7,903 nt of DNA, from assembly GCA_013815535.1 (NCBI GenBank), contig JACDGC010000148.1, positions 1 to 7,903 of the forward strand. Direction: 5' to 3'. A program made the translations under genes and the position numbers. The stretch is from Ktedonobacterales bacterium (lineage in GTDB: Bacteria > Chloroflexota > Ktedonobacteria > Ktedonobacterales > JACDGC01). The notes beneath the pieces are model-generated. The model was not told the DNA's origin, did no database searches, and saw only the letters and a program-made list of their open reading frames with translations. Below, piece by piece: positions 1 to 5,428 of this stretch. Every line of letters begins with the position of its first letter. Positions within the stretch are counted from its first letter, which is position 1.

Positions 1-1409
1 GTGAGCGCGCCCGAGGCGATCCGCACCAGCGACGTATCGACCAGCGCGGGGGGCACTTGTCGCCCCGCGACCACCGCTGCCATTTGATCATCCGTCACGA
101 CCCACTCGCTGGCCACGGTGAACTGTTGCAAATCCGCCGCCGCCTGGGCGAGTGAGAGGGGCACCGTGCGCGGGGCCGTGATGGTCTGGGCACCACTCAC
201 CACGACCGCGATGAGCAGCAACGCCAGCAAGACGCTCTCACCCACACGGAGCGAGGTGGATAGCGCATGCAGTGCCGCCCTGACCTGAGGGGGAATGCGC
301 CCCTCAGCGGATTGGGCGAAGGTGGGATCGGCAAACAGTGCGGCGGCGGCGATGCTCGCGGGCGCGAGCAACACCAAATGATGCGCGAAGAGGGGCGTTT
401 GCACCACCAGCACGGTCAGATTCGCGGCAGACCACAGCGCCAGCGCGACGGCAGACCAGCGGTGCGACCGCCAGCCCACGTAGCCCGCCGCCACTCCGGT
501 GAGGACGAGCGGCCACTCCCACCAAATGCCCGCGAAGATGCCGGGGTTATCCGCGCGGCTGCCATAGCCGCCACTGCTTGCGCGTAGGTGCAACCCGATC
601 ACCTGGGCCCACTCAGCGCCACGGTCGGCTTGGCTGAGGGTCACGAGCAGGATGATGGCCAGCGCCGCGCCCACGCTGGCCGCGATGGTTGGTGCGCTGG
701 CGCGCAGAGCCGACTGCCATTGGGCTTGCGTGGGCCAGCGGCGCGCTGCCAGGGCGTCCTGCATGAGATCGCGGAAGAAGGGGGCCAGCAGAAAGGCCGC
801 GACGGGGATGAGCGCGGTCACGACGAAGAGCTTGATGAGCAACGCAACCGCGAATGCTCCCCCAGCCAGCGCGGCCCGCCACAGGCGCGGGTGCTGCCGC
901 GCACTGGCCGCCAGGGCGACCGCACAGAGGGCAAAGGCGAGGGCGGGGGCCTCGGCTTGCACCGCGCGAGACTGTTGCAGATAGAGCGGGTCCACCGCCA
1001 GCAGCGCAAGGGCCACCAAGCCCACACGCTGGCCCCCCAGCAGATTGCCCAGCCACCACACTGCGCCCAGCCCCAGCAGTGAATAGCTCACTACGCCCAG
1101 CCGGGCAGCCAACAAGGTCCCCCCCAGCACGTGGTACCACGGCAGCAGCAACGGCAAAAAGAGGGGTGGTTGCGCGGAGTAGGTCTGTGCGAAGAGGGGG
1201 TGGCCAGCAGCCAGTGCCCGCAGCGACGTCGTATAGACGCCTTCGTCATAGTTCTCGGTGGGCACGTCCAGGTGGTTCAGGCGCAAGAGCACAGCGAGCA
1301 GTGCCACCGCCAGCGCGGCCCACGCCTCGCGTGGCCACGTGCGCAGGTGCGCATAGCCCCCTGCGGCCCATGCGCCCAGCGTTGTGCCTCGCACCATCGC
1401 GCGCTCCAT
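1..1409 (-). CDS. GT39-type membrane glycosyltransferase (PMT/ArnT-like), C-terminus cut by window edge
   Basis: The open frame runs from an ATG at 1409 to the left edge without a stop (469 complete codons seen), so the C-terminus is missing. The protein is very hydrophobic with many membrane helices. A short cytoplasmic start leads into a first helix at about residues 31-43, followed by the acidic loop motif YDEGVY (54-59), QPPL (79-82) and a QSRAVQAEAP stretch (145-154). This layout matches GT39/PMT_2 glycosyltransferases, where the Asp-Glu pair of the first outer loop is catalytic and the donor is a polyprenyl-phosphate sugar. The visible end is a soluble region with WVVTDDQ and VPPALVDTSLVRI, as in many bacterial members. 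A Shine-Dalgarno AAGGAAAG sits just before the ATG and overlaps the stop of the upstream mannose synthase gene (6 nt gap), so the two are probably translationally coupled. The upstream enzyme makes the expected kind of donor. Acceptor (protein, glycan or lipid) is unknown. Confidence 0.85.
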   Translation of the reverse strand, partial: MERAMVRGTTLGAWAAGGYAHLRTWPREAWAALAVALLAVLLRLNHLDVPTENYDEGVYTTSLRALAAGHPLFAQTYSAQPPLFLPLLLPWYHVLGGTLLAARLGVVSYSLLGLGAVWWLGNLLGGQRVGLVALALLAVDPLYLQQSRAVQAEAPALAFALCAVALAASARQHPRLWRAALAGGAFAVALLIKLFVVTALIPVAAFLLAPFFRDLMQDALAARRWPTQAQWQSALRASAPTIAASVGAALAIILLVTLSQADRGAEWAQVIGLHLRASSGGYGSRADNPGIFAGIWWEWPLVLTGVAAGYVGWRSHRWSAVALALWSAANLTVLVVQTPLFAHHLVLLAPASIAAAALFADPTFAQSAEGRIPPQVRAALHALSTSLRVGESVLLALLLIAVVVSGAQTITAPRTVPLSLAQAAADLQQFTVASEWVVTDDQMAAVVAGRQVPPALVDTSLVRIASGAL

Positions 1410-1415
1410 CTTTCC

Positions 1416-2198
1416 TTAGCGCTGCCCCGCGCTGACGGTTGCTGGCATCGTCTCTGGGGGGGCCACCGTCACCTGGCCAGGGACGGGGCGCGGCAGCAGA
1501 CCTTGTTCGCGGCGCGTCTGCATCACATATTGGAAGCCCTCCACGAAGATGCGGCGTGACATCTTGGATTGCCCCACGCGACGATCAACGAACGTAATCG
1601 GGATTTCCGTCACACGCAGCCGTGCACGCAGCACGCGATAGACCAACTCGACTTGGAAGGCGTAGCCCTGCGCGCGGATGCTATCAAGGTTGATGGCTTC
1701 GAGCGCGCTGCGGTGATAGCAGCGAAAGCCCGATGTGCAGTCATGCACAGGCATCCGCAACAGGGACCGGGCGAAGGTGTTGCCCCCGCCGCTGATGAAG
1801 CGCCGCAGCCACGACCAGTTCGGCGTGCTCCCCCCAGGGATGTAGCGCGAACCGATCACCAGTTCAGCGTTTTCCGAGGCGCGCAGAAAAGCGGGCAGAT
1901 AGCTGGGATCATGTGAAAAGTCCGCATCCATCTCAAAGATGCGGTCGAAGTTATGCTCGATGGCCAGTTTGAAGCCCGCGATGTAGGCCGTCCCTAAGCC
2001 TTGTTTGCCTGTGCGGTGCAACACGCGCAGTCGCCCATCCTCTGCCGCCAACTGGTCAGCGATCTTTCCGGTGCCATCTGGCGAGTTATCGTCCACGACC
2101 AGAATGTTTACCCATGGCGCGGCGGCGAAAATGGCGCGGGCGATCTCGGGCAGATTGTCGCGCTCGTTATACGTCGGCATGATGATGATGGAACGCAT
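1416..2198 (-). CDS. Polyprenol-phosphate mannose synthase (DPM1/Ppm1-like, GT2)
   Basis: This 260-residue protein is a family 2 glycosyltransferase of the dolichol/polyprenol-phosphate mannose synthase group, which transfers mannose from GDP-mannose to a polyprenyl phosphate on the cytoplasmic face of the membrane. Visible landmarks are the N-terminal strand and MPTYNERDNL (7-16), VVDDNSPDGT (34-43), the metal-binding DAD with FSHDP (91-98), DCTSGFRCY (153-161) and the late FVDRRVGQSKMS (203-214), all in family order and spacing. No C-terminal membrane helices follow, so it is the short soluble or peripheral type; the last 25 or so residues are a Pro/Val-rich tail outside the fold. The ATG at 2198 has a GAGAGGAAA sequence upstream at rather long spacing (about 12 nt), but family alignment supports this start and no other in-frame start is near. 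It lies between the UbiA-like gene and the GT39 gene, its likely product user. Sugar specificity (mannose versus glucose) is inferred from the motif style. Confidence 0.9.
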   Translation of the reverse strand: MRSIIIMPTYNERDNLPEIARAIFAAAPWVNILVVDDNSPDGTGKIADQLAAEDGRLRVLHRTGKQGLGTAYIAGFKLAIEHNFDRIFEMDADFSHDPSYLPAFLRASENAELVIGSRYIPGGSTPNWSWLRRFISGGGNTFARSLLRMPVHDCTSGFRCYHRSALEAINLDSIRAQGYAFQVELVYRVLRARLRVTEIPITFVDRRVGQSKMSRRIFVEGFQYVMQTRREQGLLPRPVPGQVTVAPPETMPATVSAGQR

Positions 2199-2246
2199 GG
2201 ACGATGGATTTCCTCTCGGACACAGATTGCTAGGGAATAGGCGCCT

Positions 2247-3320
2247 TCAGCGTGGCACCACGTAGAGCACGAAGCTGACCACCGCCACCCAGCCAATGAT
2301 GGCGACCTGCATATGGCGGTCGCGCAGCAGCACCTCGGCGGGATTCCCCCCCTCGCGTCGCACTTGCATCAGGTAGAGATAGCGAAAAATGCCATAGATG
2401 ACGAAGGGAATGGTCACCATCAGCCGCCGGTCGCCTGCCGTCTCGCTTTGGAAGGTGTATAAACTATACGCCATGATAGTACCAGAGGTCACAATGGTAA
2501 TCAACTGGTCTAGCAGGGGCAGGCTATACTCGCTCAGGCTGGCACGGTGAAGCGCGGCGCCTTCTGCCAGCATCAGGGCTTCCTGTCGCCGTTTGCCCAA
2601 CGCCAGGAAGAGTGAGAGCAACACGGTGCACAAATAGAGCCAGGGCGAAATAGGCACTGCCACCGCCACCGCGCCCGCCAGCGTCCGCAGCACGAAACCC
2701 GCCGCGATGGCAAAGACATCCAACAGCACCACATGCTTCATCTTGAGCGTATAGCCCACTTGCAGTGCCCAATAGGCCACCAGTGAGATGATGAAAAGCA
2801 TGACGCTGCCCCCCCATGGGGTATAGGGGTCGCTCGTTGGCACCGCATGGGGCGCGGCATGCAGCCCCAGTGCTGGCGGCCAAACGTGGATTGCCAGGGC
2901 CAACGCTGTGCCCCCGAGCGGCACCCAGCGCAGCGCTAAGCCGCAGCCAAGCGCGATGATGACCGCCACAACCAAACCAATGATGGCGGCGCGTTTTCCC
3001 AGCGCCCCGGAGGCTAAGGGACGATAGCGCTTGGTGGGGTGAATGCGGTCACGCCGGATATCCATCAAGTCGTTGAAGAGGTAGACCGCACCCGATGCCG
3101 CGCAATAGGCCAGCACGGCCAGCACGGCGCGGCCCACAGACGCCACTTGCAGCGCATGGCCCGCGAAGATCACCCCCGCGAAGAGCAGGAGGTTTTTCGT
3201 CCACTCTTTCGGGCGCATCTCTTGGATGACGAGCCCCACTTGCGCGCCAACCCCTGCCCGCCCGAGCGGTGCGGCAGGGGTCAGTGTCTCACCGTCCCTG
3301 GTTGCCGTGGTCTTCGCCAT
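2247..3320 (-). CDS. UbiA-family decaprenyl-phosphate phosphoribosyltransferase-like protein
   Basis: This 357-residue integral membrane protein belongs to the UbiA superfamily and most resembles decaprenyl-phosphate phosphoribosyltransferase (mycobacterial Rv3806c type), which joins phosphoribosyl pyrophosphate to a polyprenyl phosphate. Seen directly: MRPKEWTKNLL (35-45), the first Asp-rich motif NDLMDIRRD (83-91) with HPTKRYRP (94-101), a second motif KHVVLLDVFAIAAGFVLR (195-212), LALGKRRQE (239-247) and the C-terminal GNPAEVLLRDRHMQ (325-338), which is typical of this subgroup rather than of ubiquinone or menaquinone prenyltransferases. The actinobacterial enzyme is about 300 residues. 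Most of the excess is a stretch of roughly 40 residues at about 140-176 (Pro/His-rich, with PTSDPYTPWGG), plus a longer N-terminus. The ATG at 3320 has GGGAG six bases upstream. It follows the Crp-like regulator by 37 nt. No DprE1/DprE2 epimerase genes are visible, so the final lipid-linked pentose is uncertain. Confidence 0.82.
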   Translation of the reverse strand: MAKTTATRDGETLTPAAPLGRAGVGAQVGLVIQEMRPKEWTKNLLLFAGVIFAGHALQVASVGRAVLAVLAYCAASGAVYLFNDLMDIRRDRIHPTKRYRPLASGALGKRAAIIGLVVAVIIALGCGLALRWVPLGGTALALAIHVWPPALGLHAAPHAVPTSDPYTPWGGSVMLFIISLVAYWALQVGYTLKMKHVVLLDVFAIAAGFVLRTLAGAVAVAVPISPWLYLCTVLLSLFLALGKRRQEALMLAEGAALHRASLSEYSLPLLDQLITIVTSGTIMAYSLYTFQSETAGDRRLMVTIPFVIYGIFRYLYLMQVRREGGNPAEVLLRDRHMQVAIIGWVAVVSFVLYVVPR

Positions 3321-3357
3321 GAGTCACTCCCGCTGAGATTCTGCGCGCCTGGCCTCG

Positions 3358-4056
3358 CTAGTAGATGCGTTTTTGCAGGTCGGCGATGCGCCGAATCGTG
3401 ATCTTGTGTTTGTCGGTGCTGATGTAATGCTTGTCGGTGAAGTAGCCCATTACTTTGTTGACGCTTTCGCGCGAGGCCCCTACCATTGACGCCAACTCTT
3501 GTTGCGTGATGCGCAGATCGATCTTCACGCCGTCCTCGGTCTCGACGCCATATTCGCGCGAGAGATCCAGCAGCTTCTTGGCGACGCGGCCAAAGACATC
3601 GAGGAAGATGAGGTCCTCAACCATCTGGTTGGCCTGACGGATGCGCTGCGACAGCGTCTTCATCACGGCCACCGAGATGTCGGGGTGTTTGCGCACGACC
3701 TCGACAAAGTCTGGGCGTTGCAAGGTGAAGACTTCGACTTTGTCGATGGCGATGGCATCTGCCGAGCGTGGCTGGCTGTCGAGGATGGCCATTTCACCGA
3801 AGCTGTCGCCGGGGCCAAAGACCGCCAGTGCCACTTCTTGCCCTTCGACGCTGGTCAGGCGAATGCGCACGCGCCCCTCGCGGATGACATAGAGCACCTG
3901 GCCAGGATCGTCGCGGTGAAAGATGGCCTCTCCGGCACGGAAGGTGCGCTTACGCATTACGCCCGCGATCTGTTCGAGGCTGGGGGCATCGAGATCCGCG
4001 AAAAAAGCCACGCGGTCCAACTGTGGGCCTTCCGCCATGTCTGGTGCAGTGGTCAT
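3358..4056 (-). CDS. Crp/Fnr-family transcriptional regulator
   Basis: This 232-residue protein has the two-domain layout of Crp/Fnr regulators: an N-terminal cyclic-nucleotide-binding beta-roll (about 14-125), a long dimer helix (about 126-155) and a C-terminal winged helix. The phosphate-binding cassette reads FGEMAILDSQPRSADA (87-102). It keeps the Glu (89) and Arg-Ser (98-99) that bind the cyclic nucleotide ribose and phosphate in E. coli CRP, so cAMP or a similar ligand is plausible. There is no N-terminal cysteine cluster, so it is not an oxygen-sensing FNR. The recognition region ITQQELASMVGASRESVNKVM (183-203) closely follows the CRP pattern. The ATG at 4056 has a near-perfect GAGGAGG ribosome site upstream and a good promoter at 4129-4157. 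It is the first gene of the run leading into the lipid-linked sugar enzymes, so it may control that operon and itself; this is inference from position. Confidence 0.92.
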   Translation of the reverse strand: MTTAPDMAEGPQLDRVAFFADLDAPSLEQIAGVMRKRTFRAGEAIFHRDDPGQVLYVIREGRVRIRLTSVEGQEVALAVFGPGDSFGEMAILDSQPRSADAIAIDKVEVFTLQRPDFVEVVRKHPDISVAVMKTLSQRIRQANQMVEDLIFLDVFGRVAKKLLDLSREYGVETEDGVKIDLRITQQELASMVGASRESVNKVMGYFTDKHYISTDKHKITIRRIADLQKRIY

Positions 4057-4128
4057 GGTCGACCTCCTCAGTGGTGGGGAAAATGCTGGGGCGACGCACG
4101 CCCGATTCGCTTGCGCCCTCTTCCTCGA

Positions 4129-4157
4129 ATTGTACTCTACTAGGCGTGTGTGCGCAA
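4129..4157 (-). promoter_or_regulatory. Sigma-70-type promoter of the crp-like operon
   Basis: On the minus strand TTGCGC (4157-4152) and TACAAT (4134-4129) are separated by exactly 17 bases, a good match to the housekeeping consensus. Transcription would start near 4122, giving a leader of about 65 nt before the ATG at 4056. Two copies of the palindrome TGCGCA (4151-4156 and 4174-4179), 23 bases apart, overlap and flank the -35 box and could be regulator contacts. No clear CRP site of the TGTGA-N6-TCACA form is present. Confidence 0.6.
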
Positions 4158-4190
4158 ATTGTCCCCCCGAAAATGCGCATCGTGCCCCCA

Positions 4191-4205
4191 GATGTGAGGT
4201 ACATC
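4191..4205. promoter_or_regulatory. Inverted repeat GATGT-N5-ACATC (possible operator)
   Basis: A perfect 5-bp inverted repeat with a 5-base centre lies between the two divergent promoters, just upstream of the plus-strand -35 box. A dimeric regulator, possibly the neighbouring Crp-like protein, could bind here. The arms are short, so chance is possible. Confidence 0.25.
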
Positions 4206-4209
4206 GCTG

Positions 4210-4236
4210 TTGTCACCTTGTCAGATATGATATACC
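4210..4236 (+). promoter_or_regulatory. Putative promoter of the 4302 membrane-protein gene
   Basis: TTGTCA (4210-4215) is followed after 15 bases by TATACC (4231-4236), preceded by TG at 4228-4229, giving an extended -10 element of TGnTATACC form. The short spacer is compensated by the extended -10. Transcription would start near 4243, inside the AAAGGG/CCCTTT palindrome. Confidence 0.45.
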
Positions 4237-4250
4237 AAAGGGGACCCTTT
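4237..4250. promoter_or_regulatory. Palindrome AAAGGG-GA-CCCTTT at the predicted transcription start
   Basis: A perfect 6-bp inverted repeat with a 2-base centre directly follows the putative -10 element and covers the expected start of transcription. Its position suits a repressor operator. A transcript starting upstream of it would also form a short hairpin. Confidence 0.4.
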
Positions 4251-4301
4251 CCTGGCATCGGTGAGATGGCTCGCCACTTTCAACGTTTGAGAGGAGCATT
4301 C

Positions 4302-4832
4302 ATGGCAACAACCGTACCGAGCACCATTCAGGCACCCAAGACGCATCCTTTGCTCATTGGCGCCACCTATGGACTGGTAGCTGCACTCATTAACTATGGC
4401 ACGATCCTGTTGAACAAAAAGGTTATCGGCGGAGATGGTAACGGGCTGATCGGCTTTGCCGGCACCGTCCTGTTACCGCTGGTCGGGCTGTATTTGTCGG
4501 GCCACTATGCGGGTCGCCATCAGCGGCTCAACCATTTGCAGACGAGTGTCACCTCTGGCATTCAGTCGGTGCTGTCGGGCACGGGCGCGGGTGTCAGCAC
4601 GGGCATCGTTTATGTGATCTTGACGGCGCTCTCGGCGCGCCTCAATCCCGTGTTTGGCATTGATACGAACTCGCAATTTGGTGCCATCGGCGCCATCGGC
4701 AGCTTCTTTGCCATCGTCGGCGGCTTCATCGTGTGGCTCTTCTTGGGCCTCTTCGCGGGCACCGTTGGCGGCATCTTTGGTGATTCGCGTGCCCACCAGC
4801 AACTCAAGAGTGGCGCGGTGGTCGCTAAGTAA
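4302..4832 (+). CDS. Four-helix Gly-rich membrane protein of unknown function
   Basis: I do not recognise this 176-residue protein. Four hydrophobic segments are visible at about 16-36, 48-68, 85-110 and 128-158. The last is rich in glycine spaced like a packing motif (GAIGAIGSFFAIVGG and FAGTVGGIFG). A short basic loop (GRHQRLNHLQ, 71-80) follows helix 2, and the C-terminus is hydrophilic (DSRAHQQLKS). There is no signal peptide, cysteine or obvious catalytic motif. I chose the ATG at 4302 because GAGAGGAG lies 7 nt upstream and the N-terminus MATTVPS is reasonable. A longer open frame reaches upstream to 4023, but it would run through the divergent promoters and is not credible as coding. 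It is transcribed divergently from the crp-like gene and closed by its own terminator, so it is probably a single-gene unit. Base composition is like that of the host genes to the left. Confidence 0.8.
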   Translation: MATTVPSTIQAPKTHPLLIGATYGLVAALINYGTILLNKKVIGGDGNGLIGFAGTVLLPLVGLYLSGHYAGRHQRLNHLQTSVTSGIQSVLSGTGAGVSTGIVYVILTALSARLNPVFGIDTNSQFGAIGAIGSFFAIVGGFIVWLFLGLFAGTVGGIFGDSRAHQQLKSGAVVAK

Positions 4833-4854
4833 CGCTTCCTTATCACTGCCACGT

Positions 4855-4887
4855 GCGCCTTCCTCGCCTTATGGGGGAGGCGCTTTT
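4855..4887 (+). terminator. Rho-independent terminator after the membrane-protein gene
   Basis: GCGCCTTCC (4855-4863) pairs with GGGAGGCGC (4875-4883), one G-U pair included, as a 9-bp stem around a loop of about 11 bases. TTTT (4884-4887) follows at once. It lies 22 nt past the stop of the 4302 gene. Confidence 0.7.
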
Positions 4888-4914
4888 GTGTGGCGTTCGG
4901 CGCGCGTTGTGCGG

Positions 4915-4920
4915 TACACT
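4915..4920 (+). promoter_or_regulatory. Possible -10 element for the FKBP gene
   Basis: TACACT is a fair -10 hexamer between the preceding terminator and the FKBP start. No convincing -35 box is found at 15-18 bases upstream, so this is weak. The 4888-4988 interval otherwise holds only the ribosome site AAGGAG (4973-4978), 10 nt before the ATG. Confidence 0.25.
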
Positions 4921-4988
4921 CAGGGTCGTGGCTGCGGGGTGTTCGTTCTCGCAGCGTTCTGCACCACATAATAAGGAGTACCCACCCT

Positions 4989-5369
4989 ATGGCGAATCCC
5001 CAAGGCGGTCCGCCGCCTCTCGATACCGAACCGACCATGACGCCCAGCGGCTTGCAATTCATTGATGTCGTGGTAGGTGATGGCGCTGAGGCGCGCAACG
5101 GCCAAAAAGTTGCCGTGCATTACACCGGTTGGCTTAAAAATGGCACTAAGTTTGACTCCTCTCGTGATAGAGGTAAGCCATTCCCTTTTAAGCTAGGTAA
5201 CGGAGATGTCATCAAGGGGTGGGATTTAGGAGTCGCTGGAATGAAAGTCGGAGGCCAACGAAGGCTGATAATTCCAGCCGATCTGGGATATGGTGCAGGT
5301 GGTTATCCCCCTGTAATTCCTCCTAAAGCCACCCTCACTTTTGATGTTGAATTGCTGAGCGTTGGTTAA
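4989..5369 (+). CDS. FKBP-type peptidyl-prolyl cis-trans isomerase, apparently a host/element hybrid gene
   Basis: This 126-residue single-domain FKBP catalyses cis-trans isomerisation of Xaa-Pro bonds. It has no signal peptide, so it is probably cytoplasmic. The pocket residues of FKBP12 are all present: Tyr45 (VHYTGW), Phe55-Asp56 (KFDSS), Val74-Ile75 and Trp78 (GDVIKGW), Tyr101 (LGYGAGG) and Phe118. Length is normal. The ATG at 4989 has AAGGAG 10 nt upstream; an in-frame start at 4890 would lie across the promoter zone and is not supported. Base use changes sharply inside the gene. Codons 1-42 have about 62% G or C at the third position, codons 49-126 about 36%, with AGA, CTA, TTA, ATA and many GGA appearing only in the second part. 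The gene is convergent with int 47 nt away. I infer that the 3' two-thirds came with the integrative element and rebuilt the reading frame. Confidence 0.92.
   Translation: MANPQGGPPPLDTEPTMTPSGLQFIDVVVGDGAEARNGQKVAVHYTGWLKNGTKFDSSRDRGKPFPFKLGNGDVIKGWDLGVAGMKVGGQRRLIIPADLGYGAGGYPPVIPPKATLTFDVELLSVG
5115..5165. other. Putative attachment-site core inside the FKBP gene
   Basis: The switch from host-like to AT-rich codon use falls in this interval (codons 43-59, encoding the highly conserved VHYTGWLKNGTKFDSSR segment). A conserved DNA stretch in a housekeeping gene is a typical integrase target, and the int gene lies just downstream. The exact core cannot be fixed without the other junction, which is outside the window. 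Confidence 0.5.
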
Positions 5370-5382
5370 CGCCGAATAGCAA

Positions 5383-5406
5383 TTGACGACAATTTTGACG
5401 ACAGTT
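5383..5406. repeat. Tandem 12-bp direct repeats TTGACGACAATT / TTGACGACAGTT
   Basis: Two adjacent 12-bp units starting at 5383 and 5395 differ at one position only. They lie between the FKBP stop and the int stop, inside the presumed element end. Short direct repeats at this place are typical arm-type binding sites for the N-terminal domain of a tyrosine integrase, and this integrase has such a domain. Confidence 0.6.
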
Positions 5407-5408
5407 TA

Positions 5409-5428
5409 AGGGGCGATTACTCGCCCCT
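5409..5428. terminator. Hairpin shared by convergent FKBP and int genes
   Basis: AGGGGCGA (5409-5416) and TCGCCCCT (5421-5428) form a perfect 8-bp stem with loop TTAC, and the int stop codon overlaps the loop. It could end transcription from both sides. The T-rich tail is short (TTAA on the int side, CTT on the FKBP side), so strength is doubtful. Confidence 0.5.

Noticed and set aside
267..1140. Several open frames of 70-175 codons on both strands opposite or out of frame with the GT39 gene
   Set aside because: The minus-strand frame from 1409 to the edge is continuous and gives a coherent GT39 membrane protein; the others are Arg/Pro/Gln-rich products of high GC and lack plausible starts.
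1456..1462. Run of seven G in the 3' end of the mannose synthase gene as a possible phase-variable tract
   Set aside because: Seven bases is short for slippage control, and it lies in a non-conserved tail, so little would follow from a shift.
2524..2883. Minus-strand open frame of 119 codons inside the UbiA-like gene, considered as evidence of a frameshift
   Set aside because: Its product has no hydrophobic UbiA-like pattern, whereas the main frame carries family motifs on both sides without a break.
4193..4216. TGTGA ... TCAC as a CRP-type operator
   Set aside because: The half-sites are 15 bases apart instead of 6, so it is not a CRP consensus site.
4023..4301. Upstream in-frame extension of the 4302 membrane protein
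   Set aside because: It would cover the 5' end of the crp-like gene and both promoters. The start at 4302 has a good ribosome site and a sensible N-terminus.
4890..4988. Upstream in-frame extension of the FKBP gene
   Set aside because: No ribosome site, it begins in the terminator tail, and FKBP homology starts only well after 4989, where AAGGAG precedes the ATG.
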